Shown here: one piece after another, positions 15,806-24,322 of the stretch
Position numbering within the stretch: the first letter of the stretch is position 1
Layout: each line of letters opens with the position of its first letter
Assembly (NCBI RefSeq): GCF_040659735.1
Contig: NZ_JBFANZ010000020.1
Coordinates: forward strand, 1-64,000
DNA from: Micromonospora_I sp040659735
GTDB taxonomy: Bacteria > Actinomycetota > Actinomycetes > Mycobacteriales > Micromonosporaceae
Reading direction: 5' to 3'
DNA length: 64,000 nucleotides
The notes under the pieces: generated by a model
What the model was told of the DNA's origin: nothing
The model's input: the letters and a program-made list of their open reading frames with translations, nothing else
Databases searched by the model: none
Translations under genes and position numbers: made by a program

Positions 15806-16987
15806 TCAGGTGGCGCGGAGGCGGCGGACCGCCTCGTCGAGCACGTCGGGGCGCTTGCAGAACGCGAAGCGCACCAGCCGCCGCCCGGCCTCGGCGTCGT
15901 CGTAGAACACCTGCGTGGGCACCGCCACCACACCGCACCGGGCCGGCAGCGAACGGCAGAACTCCACACCGTCGTCCCCGCCGAGCCGCGTGATGTCGGC
16001 GGTGACGAAGTAGGTGCCCTCCGGCCGTAGCACGCCGAACCCCGCCGCGGTCAGCCCGGTGATGAGCTGGTCACGGCGCGCCTGCAGGGAGTCGCGGAAC
16101 CCCTCGTAGTAGCTGTCGGGCAGGGCGAGCGCGACGGCGACCGCCGGCTGCAGGGGCGCCCCGTTCACGAAGGTCAGGAACTGCTTGACCCGCAGGACCG
16201 CGGAGACCAACGGAGCCGGCCCACTGACCCAGCCGATCTTCCATCCGGTGCAGGAGAACGTCTTGCCGGCGGAGGAGACGCGAAGCGTGCGTTCCCGCAT
16301 CCCGGGCATCGTGGCCAGCGGGACGTGCGGCCCGGACGCGTCCGTGAAGACGAGGTGCTCGTACACCTCGTCGGTGACCGCGTAGGCCCCGTACTCCTGG
16401 CACAGCTCGGCGATGAGCGTCAGCTCGTCCCGGGTGAAGACCTTGCCGGTCGGGTTGTGCGGCGAGTTGAGCAGCACCAGCCGGGTGCGCGGGCCGAACG
16501 CCGCCCGCAGCTCCGCGGGATCGAACCCGTAGCGCCCGCCGTCCGTCGGGCGCAGGGTGACCGGCCGGCGCACGGCACCGGCCAACGCCACCGACGCGGC
16601 GTACGAGTCGTAGTAGGGCTCGAAGCAGACCACCTCGTCGTCCGGCTCGCACAGGCCGAGGATCGACGCGGCGATCGCCTCGGTCGCCCCGGCGGTGATC
16701 AGCACCTCGCCGTCGGCGTCGTAGTCGAGGCCCCAGAAGTGGCGCTGGTGGGCGGCGACCGCAGCGCGCAGCCCCGGGATCCCCGGACCGGGCGGGTACT
16801 GGTTGTGGCCGCCGCGCAGCGCGTCGGCGGCGGCGGCGAGCATCTCGACCGGCCCGTCGGAGTCCGGGAACCCCTGTCCCAGGTTGACCGCCCCCGTGGC
16901 GGTCGCCAGCGCCGACATCTCCGCGAAGATGGTGGTGCCGAACGGACGCATCCGGCGTACGAGTGGATCGGTATCGGCGGTCGTCAC
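15806..16987 (-). CDS. PLP-dependent class I/II aminotransferase (DapC/kynurenine aminotransferase type)
   Basis: This 393-residue fold-type I aminotransferase has NSPHNPTGKVF, TDEVYEHLVF and the PLP lysine in SSAGKTFSCTGWKIGW. The N-terminal FAEMSALA and NLGQGFPDSDGP strongly resemble Mycobacterium tuberculosis Rv0858c, annotated DapC (N-succinyl-diaminopimelate aminotransferase). Related enzymes act on kynurenine or methionine, so the substrate is open. The start is GTG 16987 with no Shine-Dalgarno. A TAGGCT hexamer 6 nt upstream suggests a leaderless transcript. It is read leftward, divergent from glmS. Confidence 0.88.
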   Translation of the reverse strand: MTTADTDPLVRRMRPFGTTIFAEMSALATATGAVNLGQGFPDSDGPVEMLAAAADALRGGHNQYPPGPGIPGLRAAVAAHQRHFWGLDYDADGEVLITAGATEAIAASILGLCEPDDEVVCFEPYYDSYAASVALAGAVRRPVTLRPTDGGRYGFDPAELRAAFGPRTRLVLLNSPHNPTGKVFTRDELTLIAELCQEYGAYAVTDEVYEHLVFTDASGPHVPLATMPGMRERTLRVSSAGKTFSCTGWKIGWVSGPAPLVSAVLRVKQFLTFVNGAPLQPAVAVALALPDSYYEGFRDSLQARRDQLITGLTAAGFGVLRPEGTYFVTADITRLGGDDGVEFCRSLPARCGVVAVPTQVFYDDAEAGRRLVRFAFCKRPDVLDEAVRRLRAT

Positions 16988-16993
16988 ACCGTG

Positions 16994-16999
16994 AGCCTA
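16994..16999 (-). promoter_or_regulatory. Candidate -10 hexamer TAGGCT, leaderless transcript
   Basis: On the minus strand TAGGCT ends 6 nt before the GTG start at 16987. No Shine-Dalgarno is present. Confidence 0.5.
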
Positions 17000-17117
17000 G
17001 GTGCTGGATGTGGGGGGACGTCCAGTCCGAAATCGGCCCCGGAGGGGGATCCGGTCCGGCAGGGTGAAACCGGCCACAACCGCACGGGCCGCCGGTAGCG
17101 CAAACAGCGTGCGCTAA

Positions 17118-17170
17118 TGCACCTTTGGTGCACCGACCCCGCTAATCGCTCATCATGTTTGATTGATTAG
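17118..17170. repeat. Two inverted repeats between the aminotransferase and glmS
   Basis: TGCACC-TTT-GGTGCA at 17118-17132 is a perfect 6-bp repeat. CTAATC (17142-17147) and GATTAG (17165-17170) form a second one with a 17-bp spacer. Both lie 50-100 bp upstream of glmS in a locally AT-richer patch and could be operators. No regulator is evident nearby. Confidence 0.35.
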
Positions 17171-17206
17171 GGGCCTTACGCGCAAGCACGGTGAGCGGTT
17201 TTCGGT

Positions 17207-17212
17207 TACGCT
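17207..17212 (+). promoter_or_regulatory. Candidate -10 hexamer TACGCT for leaderless glmS
   Basis: TACGCT ends 7 nt before ATG 17220, and the intervening bases GCGGGCC are not a Shine-Dalgarno. Confidence 0.45.
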
Positions 17213-17219
17213 GCGGGCC

Positions 17220-19136
17220 ATGTGCGGAATCGTGGGATACGTTGGCGCCCGGCCGGCGCTGGGAATCGTGCTCGACGGGCTGCGGCGGCTGGAATACCGC
17301 GGCTACGACTCGGCAGGCGTGGCGATCGTCTGCGAAGACGAGCTGCTCACGGAAAAGCGGGCCGGCAAGCTGGCCAACCTGGAGAAGGCGCTCGGCGACG
17401 AGCGGTTCGGATCCGCCGACCGCGCGGACGTCGCGGGCCCGCTCCGCATCGGCGACGGCACCACCGGCATCGGCCACACCCGGTGGGCCACCCACGGCGG
17501 CCCGACGGACCGCAACGCGCATCCGCACGTCTCCGCCGATGGCCGGGTCGCCGTCATCCACAACGGCATCATCGAGAACTTCGCGAAGCTCCGGGCGGAG
17601 CTGGAGGCCGGCGGGACCGAGTTCGTCAGCGACACCGACACCGAGTGCGTGGCGCACCTGCTCGCCGCCGCCCTCGCGGACCTCCGCGACAGCGGGGAGC
17701 CCGAGGGGCCGCAGCTGCTCGCGTCCGCCATGCGGCAGGTCTGCCAGCGGCTGGATGGAGCCTTCACCCTGCTCGCCGTGGACGCGGCGCTCCCCGGCGC
17801 GGTGGTCGGCGCCCGGCGCAATTCCCCGCTCGTCGTCGGTCGCGGGGTGGGGGAGAACTTCCTCGCCAGCGACGTCTCCGCGTTCATCGAGCACACCCGT
17901 GAGGCGGTCGAGCTCGGTCAGGACCAGGTCGTCCTGATCACCGCCGAGCGGATCGAGATCAGCGACTTCGCCGGTCAGCCCGCCACCGGCAAGGACTTCC
18001 ACATCGACTGGGACGCCTCGGCCGCCGAGAAGGGCGGCTACGACTACTTCATGCTCAAGGAGATCGCCGAGCAGCCGCAGGCGGTCGCCGACACGCTCCT
18101 CGGCCGGCTGACCGAGACCGGCGAGATCATGCTCGACGAGGTGCGCCTCACCGACCAGGACCTGCGCGACGTCGACAAGATCTTCATCGTCGCCTGCGGC
18201 ACGTCCTTCCACACCGGCCTGGTCGCGAAGTACGCGATCGAGCACTGGACCCGCATTCCGTGCGAGGTCGAGCTGGCCAGCGAGTTCCGCTACCGCGACC
18301 CCGTCCTCGACCGGTCCACGCTGGTCGTGGTGATCTCGCAGTCCGGCGAGACGATGGACACGCTGATGGCGCTCCGCCACGCCAAGGACCAGAAGGCCCG
18401 GGTGCTGGCCATCTGCAACACCAACGGCTCCACCATCCCGCGCGAATCCGACGCGGTGCTCTACACCCACGGCGGCCCCGAGATCGCCGTCGCCTCGACG
18501 AAGGCTTTCCTCACTCAGCTCGTCGCCTGCTATCTGATCGGCCTGCACCTCTCGCAGGTGCGCGGAATCAAGTACGCCGACGAGGTCGCCGCGGTCGTGA
18601 GCCAGCTGCAGGAGATGCCCGACAAGCTGCGCCAGGTGCTCGCCGCCATGGAGCCGGTACGCGAACTCGCCCGCGACCTCAGCACGGCGAACCAGGTGCT
18701 CTTCATCGGTCGGCACGTCGGCTACCCGGTCGCCCTCGAAGGCGCGCTCAAGCTCAAGGAGTTGGCGTACATGCACGCCGAGGGCTTCGCGGCCGGCGAA
18801 CTCAAGCACGGCCCGATCGCGCTGATCGACCAGGGCACCCCGGTGATCTGCGTAGTGCCCTCACCGGCCGGTCGCGGCATGTTGCACGACAAGATCGTGT
18901 CGAACATCCAGGAGATCCGGGCCCGCGGCGCCCGCACCATCGTCATCGCGGAAGAGGGCGACGACGCCGTGGTGCCCTACGCCGACGACCTGATCTACGT
19001 GCCGCGTACCCCGACCCTGCTCGCGCCGCTGGTCACCACGGTGCCGCTGCAGCTGCTCGCCTGTGAGATCGCCGCCGCGCGTGGCCACGACGTCGACCAG
19101 CCGCGAAACCTCGCGAAGTCGGTCACCGTGGAGTGA
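17220..19136 (+). CDS. glmS: Glutamine--fructose-6-phosphate aminotransferase (isomerizing)
   Basis: The 638-residue enzyme makes glucosamine-6-phosphate from fructose-6-phosphate and glutamine. The start must be ATG 17220 because the N-terminal nucleophile Cys has to follow Met directly (MCGIVGYVG). The class II glutaminase domain shows HTRWATHG and HNGIIEN. It is followed by two SIS sugar-isomerase domains (CGTSFHTG, SQSGETMDT) and the C-terminal DQPRNLAKSVTVE. No glmS ribozyme is seen upstream, and leaderless transcription looks likely. With glmM it supplies amino sugars for the cell wall. Confidence 0.97.
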   Translation: MCGIVGYVGARPALGIVLDGLRRLEYRGYDSAGVAIVCEDELLTEKRAGKLANLEKALGDERFGSADRADVAGPLRIGDGTTGIGHTRWATHGGPTDRNAHPHVSADGRVAVIHNGIIENFAKLRAELEAGGTEFVSDTDTECVAHLLAAALADLRDSGEPEGPQLLASAMRQVCQRLDGAFTLLAVDAALPGAVVGARRNSPLVVGRGVGENFLASDVSAFIEHTREAVELGQDQVVLITAERIEISDFAGQPATGKDFHIDWDASAAEKGGYDYFMLKEIAEQPQAVADTLLGRLTETGEIMLDEVRLTDQDLRDVDKIFIVACGTSFHTGLVAKYAIEHWTRIPCEVELASEFRYRDPVLDRSTLVVVISQSGETMDTLMALRHAKDQKARVLAICNTNGSTIPRESDAVLYTHGGPEIAVASTKAFLTQLVACYLIGLHLSQVRGIKYADEVAAVVSQLQEMPDKLRQVLAAMEPVRELARDLSTANQVLFIGRHVGYPVALEGALKLKELAYMHAEGFAAGELKHGPIALIDQGTPVICVVPSPAGRGMLHDKIVSNIQEIRARGARTIVIAEEGDDAVVPYADDLIYVPRTPTLLAPLVTTVPLQLLACEIAAARGHDVDQPRNLAKSVTVE

Positions 19137-19148
19137 CCTCCAGCTCCG

Positions 19149-19186
19149 GGGCCCCTTCGTCCGCGAAAAGCGAGCCGAAGGGGCCC
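19149..19186. terminator. Hairpin between convergent glmS and DUF1023 gene
   Basis: An 11-bp perfect stem, GGGCCCCTTCG (19149-19159) with CGAAGGGGCCC (19176-19186), is followed by TTCCTC on the plus strand. It lies 13 bp after the glmS stop and 5 bp before the end of the convergent gene, so it may serve both directions. Confidence 0.65.
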
Positions 19187-19190
19187 TTCC

Positions 19191-20780
19191 TCACGCCGGG
19201 GGTCCGAGCGCGACGCGGGCCATCCCGTCGAGGGCCGGGTTGCCGGCGTCCCAGTAGCCCGTGTGACCGCGCGGGGCGCCGTCGAACACGCGGGCGCCGA
19301 AATCGGGATCGACCGGGTTGCGCCCGAACCAGAGCTCCTCGTCGGGCGCGGCGATTGCCAGCAGCGGGCCGATCAACGGCGCGGTGACCGCGAGCGCGGC
19401 CTGCTTGAGCACCGCGGCCGGAGGTGCCGTCGCGTACTGGATCACGTCGTTGCCCGCGGTGCTGGACCAGACCTGACCGGGCGGCATGCGCAGGTCGGCG
19501 GCGCGGTCGACGCCGACGCCGGGCGATCCCACGAACACCAGGCTGTCCGCGGCCAACCCGTGGTCCCGCGCGGTTGCCCCGACCACGAGCGAACCGTAGC
19601 TGTGTCCGAGCACCGTCTGGTGCGCCGGCGGACCGTCGTGGCTGGCGCGGAGCCCTTCGTGGAAACGGTGGAGCGCCGGGCCGGCGTCGTGGGCGTGGGA
19701 GGCGTGCATCGCCTCGTCGACGAAGTCCGGCGCGTCGTAGTCCAGCCACAGCACCGTCGCCGTCCGCTCGGCCGGGCCGAGCTCTGCGCAGCGCGCCGCC
19801 ATCCGGGAGGCACGACCCAGCTCGCCGTCCACGCTCGCCAGGTCGGCCGTCATGCCCGGCACGTACGTCAGCACGTTCTCGGCCTGATCCGGGTTGCCCA
19901 ACGCCACGATCGCCCGCCCGTCACCCCCGCTGCCCAACCGGAGCAGGTAGGCGCGGGGCACGGTGGCGGAGGTCAACCGGGCGGTGATCGCGTCCACCCC
20001 GGCCAACAGCCCGTCCACGTGGTCGAGCTCGCCGTAACGCACCGGCCGCCGGGCGAGCAGGTCGGCGCGGCGACCCAGCAACGTGGCCCGTTGCTCGTCG
20101 AGCACCAGCCGGTTGGCCTGGTCACGGTCGCGGACCGGCACCCCGTCCAACGGCCCGATCAGCGCCGGTTCGTGCCGGATCAACCAGCGCTGCTCCGCCG
20201 GGCTGAGCCCGTCCCACCAGCGCCGGACGGCCACCGGATCCGCGCCCGCCGGAGGGTGGCACGCGGGGGGTCGCGCCACCCAGTCCGCCGCGGCGGCGGT
20301 CGACAGCGCGCCGAGCCGGTCCGCAGCCTCGCGGTCCGCCGACGTCGCCAGATCGAGGGCGGCGCGGATCTCGCACGCGATCCGGTGCGCGGCGGCAAGG
20401 GTGGGCCCGTTCGGCGGGGTCAGCGCCGGATCGACGGTGACCTCGCCGCGCCGGTCGACGAGCACCCGCACCAGATCCGCCGCGTCGACCGCGCCCTGCA
20501 GCATCGCCTTGGCCCGCACGATCGCGGCGGCGAACTCCGCGAGCACCTGATCGACCGCCACGTACGCCGGCCGGCCCGCGTCGAGCTGGTCCCGGATGCC
20601 CGCCAGGCGCGCGTCGGCGGTCCGCCCGGCCGTGCCCGACCACTGCGTCCGCAGTGCCGCCGCCGTCGCCGTGATCTCCGCGGATCGGCGACCCACCACC
20701 GCGTCCGCGTCCCGCCATGCCGCGCCCGTCGTCCGCCACGAATCCGGGTCGGCCGCCCAGAGCTGCTCGTAGGTGATCAC
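19191..20780 (-). CDS. DUF1023 alpha/beta hydrolase with N-terminal helical domain
   Basis: The 529-residue protein has a C-terminal alpha/beta hydrolase domain of the DUF1023 family, with the nucleophile elbow GHSYGS (Ser about 394) and late acid/His segments around NPVDPDF and GHTGYW. The first 170 or so residues are alanine-rich helices with W and WSGTAG segments resembling the WXG/ESX fold. There is no signal peptide. The gene directly upstream encodes an ESX-like small protein, 28 bp away in the same direction. Such pairs are associated with type VII secretion, but no Ecc core gene is in this window. Substrate and target are unknown. The start is GTG 20780. Confidence 0.8.
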   Translation of the reverse strand: MITYEQLWAADPDSWRTTGAAWRDADAVVGRRSAEITATAAALRTQWSGTAGRTADARLAGIRDQLDAGRPAYVAVDQVLAEFAAAIVRAKAMLQGAVDAADLVRVLVDRRGEVTVDPALTPPNGPTLAAAHRIACEIRAALDLATSADREAADRLGALSTAAAADWVARPPACHPPAGADPVAVRRWWDGLSPAEQRWLIRHEPALIGPLDGVPVRDRDQANRLVLDEQRATLLGRRADLLARRPVRYGELDHVDGLLAGVDAITARLTSATVPRAYLLRLGSGGDGRAIVALGNPDQAENVLTYVPGMTADLASVDGELGRASRMAARCAELGPAERTATVLWLDYDAPDFVDEAMHASHAHDAGPALHRFHEGLRASHDGPPAHQTVLGHSYGSLVVGATARDHGLAADSLVFVGSPGVGVDRAADLRMPPGQVWSSTAGNDVIQYATAPPAAVLKQAALAVTAPLIGPLLAIAAPDEELWFGRNPVDPDFGARVFDGAPRGHTGYWDAGNPALDGMARVALGPPA

Positions 20781-20808
20781 CGTCGGTCCCCGGTCGCCAG
20801 CGGTCCGG

Positions 20809-21102
20809 TCACCGCAGGGCCGCCGTCCGCCGGGCCGCCCGTTCGTCGGCGGCCTCGTATTCGCCCGCCGCCGCGCGCAGCCGGCTCGCTGCGTCCGTGG
20901 CCTGTCCGCCGACCTCCCCGAGGTGCGCCCGCACCGCGGCGGCCAGATCCGCCAGGGCGGCGTGGGTGTTCCACCCGGGCGGGGAGGCCGGCGGCAGGGC
21001 CAGCGTGCTGAAGCCGTGGCTGAGCTGGTCGCCGGTGCTGTCGAGCTGAACGGCGCCGGCCCGCACCGCGTCGGGATCCACCCGGATCAGATCATCGAGC
21101 AT
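20809..21102 (-). CDS. ESX-like type VII secretion target protein
   Basis: This 97-residue, largely alpha-helical protein begins MLDDLIRVDPDAVRAGA and has a central PGWNTHAAL turn where WXG100 proteins carry their W-x-G. Length, helix-turn-helix layout and lack of a signal peptide fit the WXG100/DUF2580 superfamily. The start at 21102 is set by GGGGAGG a few bases upstream on the minus strand. It is the first gene of a two-gene unit with the DUF1023 hydrolase and could be its secretion partner. Confidence 0.75.
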   Translation of the reverse strand: MLDDLIRVDPDAVRAGAVQLDSTGDQLSHGFSTLALPPASPPGWNTHAALADLAAAVRAHLGEVGGQATDAASRLRAAAGEYEAADERAARRTAALR

Positions 21103-21164
21103 GGGAACCTCCCCGGTCCGTCGATGCGCCGACATTAGGGAGCGCGGGTTGGGTCCAACCAGCC

Positions 21165-21208
21165 CTGTGGATAACCTGGCGGGCCCCGTATCCCCAGGTT
21201 GTCCACAG
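21165..21208. repeat. Inverted pair of DnaA boxes
   Basis: TGTGGATAA (21166-21174) is a perfect reverse-oriented DnaA box. TTGTCCACA (21199-21207) is the box form preferred in actinomycetes. They sit within 15-bp arms (21165-21179 and 21194-21208) that match at 14 of 15 positions across a 14-bp GC-rich spacer. The site lies between the ESX-like gene and acpS. Confidence 0.65.
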
Positions 21209-21259
21209 GCGTTGCCCGAGGGTACGCGGCGGGCTAACCTGCGCGCTCCCGCCGACCGC

Positions 21260-21265
21260 TAGGCT
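21260..21265 (+). promoter_or_regulatory. Candidate -10 hexamer TAGGCT for leaderless acpS
   Basis: TAGGCT ends 6 nt before GTG 21272. No Shine-Dalgarno is present. Confidence 0.5.
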
Positions 21266-21271
21266 GGGCCG

Positions 21272-21640
21272 GTGATCGTGGCAGTCGGCATCGATGTCGT
21301 TCTGGTCGACCGGTTCACCCGCGCGTTGGCCCGCACCCCGCTGTTGGCCGACCGGCTCTTCACCGAGGCCGAGCGCTATACCGGATCGGGCAATCCCCGT
21401 TCGCCGGAGTCGCTCGCCGCGCGGTTCGCGGCGAAGGAGGCGGTGGCGAAGGCGCTCGGCGCTCCGGGCGGCCTGCACTGGCACGACTGCGAGGTCGTCG
21501 CCGATCCGGACGGGCGGCCGTGGCTGACCGTCTCGGGCACGGTGGCGGCCGTCGCGACCGAGCGCGGCGTCAACCGCTGGCACCTCTCCCTCTCCCACGA
21601 TGGCGGCATCGCCTCCGCCATGGTCGTGGCGGAGCGATGA
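21272..21640 (+). CDS. acpS: Holo-[acyl-carrier-protein] synthase
   Basis: The 122-residue protein transfers 4'-phosphopantetheine from CoA to acyl carrier protein. The Mg-binding VGIDVVLVDRF motif and the catalytic FAAKEAVAKALG motif are both present, and the length is standard for trimeric AcpS. It starts at GTG 21272, with a TAGGCT box 6 nt upstream. It opens a cluster with the NAD(P)HX repair gene and alr, a conserved actinobacterial order. Confidence 0.95.
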   Translation: MIVAVGIDVVLVDRFTRALARTPLLADRLFTEAERYTGSGNPRSPESLAARFAAKEAVAKALGAPGGLHWHDCEVVADPDGRPWLTVSGTVAAVATERGVNRWHLSLSHDGGIASAMVVAER

Positions 21641-21671
21641 GCGTTCGGGGCGAGCGGGGCGGGGTGGCGTC

Positions 21672-23153
21672 GTGAGGGCGGTGTGGCGGGTCGCTGACGT
21701 GCGGGCGGCCGAAGAGGCGCTGATGGCCACCCTGCCGCCGGGCACGCTGATGCAGCGCGCCGCCGCCGGCCTGGCCCGTCGCTGCGCACTGCTCCTCGCG
21801 GAGGCGGGCGGGGTCTACGGGGCCGGCGTCCTGCTCCTGGTCGGGGCGGGCAACAACGGCGGCGACGCGCTCTACGCGGGGGCGCGGCTCGCCGGTCGCG
21901 GCGCCGCCGTCGCCGCGGTGCTCCTCGCGCCCGAGCGGGTGGACGCGGACGCGTTGGCGACGCTGCGGGCGGCCGGGGGGCGTCTCGTCGACGAGCTCCC
22001 CGCCGACGTGGACCTGGTCCTCGACGGGATCGTCGGGATCGGCGCGGCGGGCGGGCTCCGCGAGCCGGCGGCCACCGTCGTGGCCCGGCTCGGCGGGCTG
22101 CGGGGCCGGTCGGGACGGCGGCCGGTGGTGGTCGCGGTCGACGTGCCGAGCGGCGTCGAGGTGGACACCGGCGACGTGCCGCGGCCGGCGGAGCCGACCA
22201 ACGGAAACGCGGTGCTGCCCACCGCGGTGACCGCCGACGTGACGGTCACCCTCGGCTCTCTCAAGCCGGCTCTCGTGGTGGGGCCGGCCGCCGCGCTCGC
22301 CGGCCACGTCGACGTGGCCGACATCGGTCTCGGGCCGTGGCTGCGCGGGACCCCGGCCCTGCACGTCCCGGAGTGGGACGACATCGCCGCGTGGTGGCCG
22401 CCGCTGGACGCGTCGTCGGAGAAGTACACGCGGGGCGTGGTGGGGATCTCGACCGGCTCGGCGACCTATCCGGGAGCCGCGGTGCTGTCCGTGGGGGGTG
22501 CGCTCGCCGGCCCCACCGGGCTGGTGCGCTACGCCGGCGGCGCGGCCGCGCAGGTGCTGCAGCGCCACCCGTCGGTGATCGCCACGGACCGGGTCGCGCA
22601 CGCCGGCCGGGTGCAGGCCTGGGTCTGCGGGTCAGGGCTCGGCGGTGACGAGTTCGCCGCCGCCGAGCTGCGTTCGGTGCTCGCCGCGCCGGTGCCGGCG
22701 ATCCTCGACGCCGACGCGTTGACCATGCTCGTCGACGGTTCGATGGCCGGCCAACTCCGTGACCGGGACGCCCCGATCGTGATCACACCGCACGATCGCG
22801 AGTTCGCCCGGCTCGCCGGTGAGCCGCCCGGCGGGGATCGGGTGGGCGCCGCGCTCAAGCTGGCCGCCTGGACGAAGGCGACGGTGCTGCTGAAGGGCGA
22901 CCGCACCGTCGTCGCGACGCCGGACGGACGGGCCTTCGCCAATCCGACCGGCACGCCGGCGCTCGCCACCGGCGGCACCGGCGACGTGCTCGCCGGGCTG
23001 CTCGGATCGTTGCTCGCGGCGGGACTGTCCCCCGAGCGCGCGGCGGTGGCGGCCGCGTACCTGCACGGGCTCGCCGGACGCGTGGCGAGCCGGCGCGGGC
23101 CGGTGACCGCGTCCGACGTCGCCGACGCGCTGAGCGAGGTCGTACCGGCGTGA
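21672..23153 (+). CDS. nnr: Bifunctional NAD(P)H-hydrate epimerase/dehydratase
   Basis: The 493-residue protein repairs hydrated NAD(P)H. The N-terminal YjeF_N epimerase domain (about 1-215) has VGAGNNGGDALYAGA and the conserved DGIVGIGAAGGL. The C-terminal ribokinase-like ADP/ATP-dependent dehydratase domain (about 225-493) has DADALTML, ITPHDREFARL and TGGTGDVLAGLLG. I start at GTG 21672. The conserved sequence begins at VWRVADVRAAEE, and earlier in-frame codons overlap acpS and look non-homologous. It is 31 bp after acpS. Confidence 0.93.
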   Translation: MRAVWRVADVRAAEEALMATLPPGTLMQRAAAGLARRCALLLAEAGGVYGAGVLLLVGAGNNGGDALYAGARLAGRGAAVAAVLLAPERVDADALATLRAAGGRLVDELPADVDLVLDGIVGIGAAGGLREPAATVVARLGGLRGRSGRRPVVVAVDVPSGVEVDTGDVPRPAEPTNGNAVLPTAVTADVTVTLGSLKPALVVGPAAALAGHVDVADIGLGPWLRGTPALHVPEWDDIAAWWPPLDASSEKYTRGVVGISTGSATYPGAAVLSVGGALAGPTGLVRYAGGAAAQVLQRHPSVIATDRVAHAGRVQAWVCGSGLGGDEFAAAELRSVLAAPVPAILDADALTMLVDGSMAGQLRDRDAPIVITPHDREFARLAGEPPGGDRVGAALKLAAWTKATVLLKGDRTVVATPDGRAFANPTGTPALATGGTGDVLAGLLGSLLAAGLSPERAAVAAAYLHGLAGRVASRRGPVTASDVADALSEVVPA

Positions 23154-23191
23154 GCGGCATGTTGTCCCGGCCGGCGCCAGATATCAATCAG

Positions 23192-23197
23192 TAGGCT
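23192..23197 (+). promoter_or_regulatory. Candidate -10 hexamer TAGGCT for leaderless alr
   Basis: TAGGCT ends 6 nt before ATG 23204, and GGCCCC in between is not a Shine-Dalgarno. Confidence 0.5.
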
Positions 23198-23203
23198 GGC
23201 CCC

Positions 23204-24322
23204 ATGTGGCAGGCTGAGGTACGTGTTGATCTTGACGCGATCCGCGACAACGTGGCGCGGTTGCGCGCCGGCACGACCGCAGAGTTGATGGCGGTGGTGA
23301 AGGGCGACGGCTACGGCCACGGCATGGTCCCCTCCGCGCGGGCCGCGGTGGACGCGGGTGCCGACTGGCTGGGCGTGTGCACGCTCGATGAGGCGCTCAC
23401 GCTGCGCCGGGCGGGTCTCACCGTCCCGGTGATGGCCTGGCTGCTCGCCCCCGGCCTCCCGCTGCACGACGGGGTCGCCGCCGATGTCGACCTCGGGGCG
23501 GGGAGCGTCGGCCAGTTGGGCGAGATGACGGCCGCCGCGCAGCGCGCCGGGCGACCGGTGCGGGTGCATCTCAAGATCGACACGGGGCTTTCGCGGGGTG
23601 GCGCGACGCCGCAGGACTGGCCGGCGCTGGTCGAGGCCGCCGCCAAGGCGCAGAGCGACGGCACCGTCGAGGTCGTCGGCGTGTGGAGCCACTTCGTCTA
23701 CGCGGACGCCCCCGGCCACCCGACGATCGACCGGCAGCTCTCGGTCTTCCACGAGGCGCTGGAACTGGCCGGGCGGTACGGGATCCGCCCGCAGTACCGG
23801 CACATCGCCAACTCCGCCGCCACCCTGACCCGCCCCGACGCGCACTTCGACCTGGTCCGGCCCGGACTCGCCGTCTATGGCCTGTCCCCGGTGGCGGGGG
23901 AGCACTACGGGCTGCGTGCCGCCATGACCGCCCGCGCGCGGGTGATGCTCACCAAGCGGGTCCCGGCCGGTGCGGGGGTGTCGTACGGCCACACGTACAT
24001 CACGGAGCGGGAGACGACTCTCGCCGTGGTGCCGCTCGGCTACGCCGACGGCATCCCGCGGCACGCCTCCAACGTCGGTCCCATCCAGTTGGCCGGGCGG
24101 GTGCGCCGGATCGCCGGGCGGGTCTGCATGGATCAGGTGGTGGTGGACTGCGGTGACGACCCGGTCGCCCCCGGCGATGTGGCAACCCTCTTCGGCAGCG
24201 GCCAGCACGGCGAGCCCACCGCTGACGACTGGGCCGTCGCGCTCGACACGATCAATTACGAGGTGGTGACCCGCTTCGGCAGCCCACGGGTGCCGCGCGT
24301 CTACGACGGGATCGGCGCATGA
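23204..24322 (+). CDS. alr: Alanine racemase
   Basis: The 372-residue fold-type III PLP enzyme makes D-alanine for peptidoglycan. The PLP lysine is Lys33 in AVVKGDGYGHG (the usual VVKADAYGHG has A where G stands here). The second catalytic base, Tyr, lies in VSYGHTY near residue 261, and RVCMDQ is conserved. It starts a run of three overlapping or coupled genes (alr, hydrolase, tsaE) with ATGA junctions. A leaderless promoter is likely. Confidence 0.96.
   Translation: MWQAEVRVDLDAIRDNVARLRAGTTAELMAVVKGDGYGHGMVPSARAAVDAGADWLGVCTLDEALTLRRAGLTVPVMAWLLAPGLPLHDGVAADVDLGAGSVGQLGEMTAAAQRAGRPVRVHLKIDTGLSRGGATPQDWPALVEAAAKAQSDGTVEVVGVWSHFVYADAPGHPTIDRQLSVFHEALELAGRYGIRPQYRHIANSAATLTRPDAHFDLVRPGLAVYGLSPVAGEHYGLRAAMTARARVMLTKRVPAGAGVSYGHTYITERETTLAVVPLGYADGIPRHASNVGPIQLAGRVRRIAGRVCMDQVVVDCGDDPVAPGDVATLFGSGQHGEPTADDWAVALDTINYEVVTRFGSPRVPRVYDGIGA

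Noticed and set aside
17100..17219. glmS ribozyme upstream of glmS
   Set aside because: The leader is too short, since a -10 box lies 7 nt before the ATG, and no ribozyme core is seen.
19191..21102. A complete type VII secretion locus
   Set aside because: Only an ESX-like protein and a DUF1023 hydrolase are present. No EccB, EccC, EccD, EccE or MycP gene is in the window.
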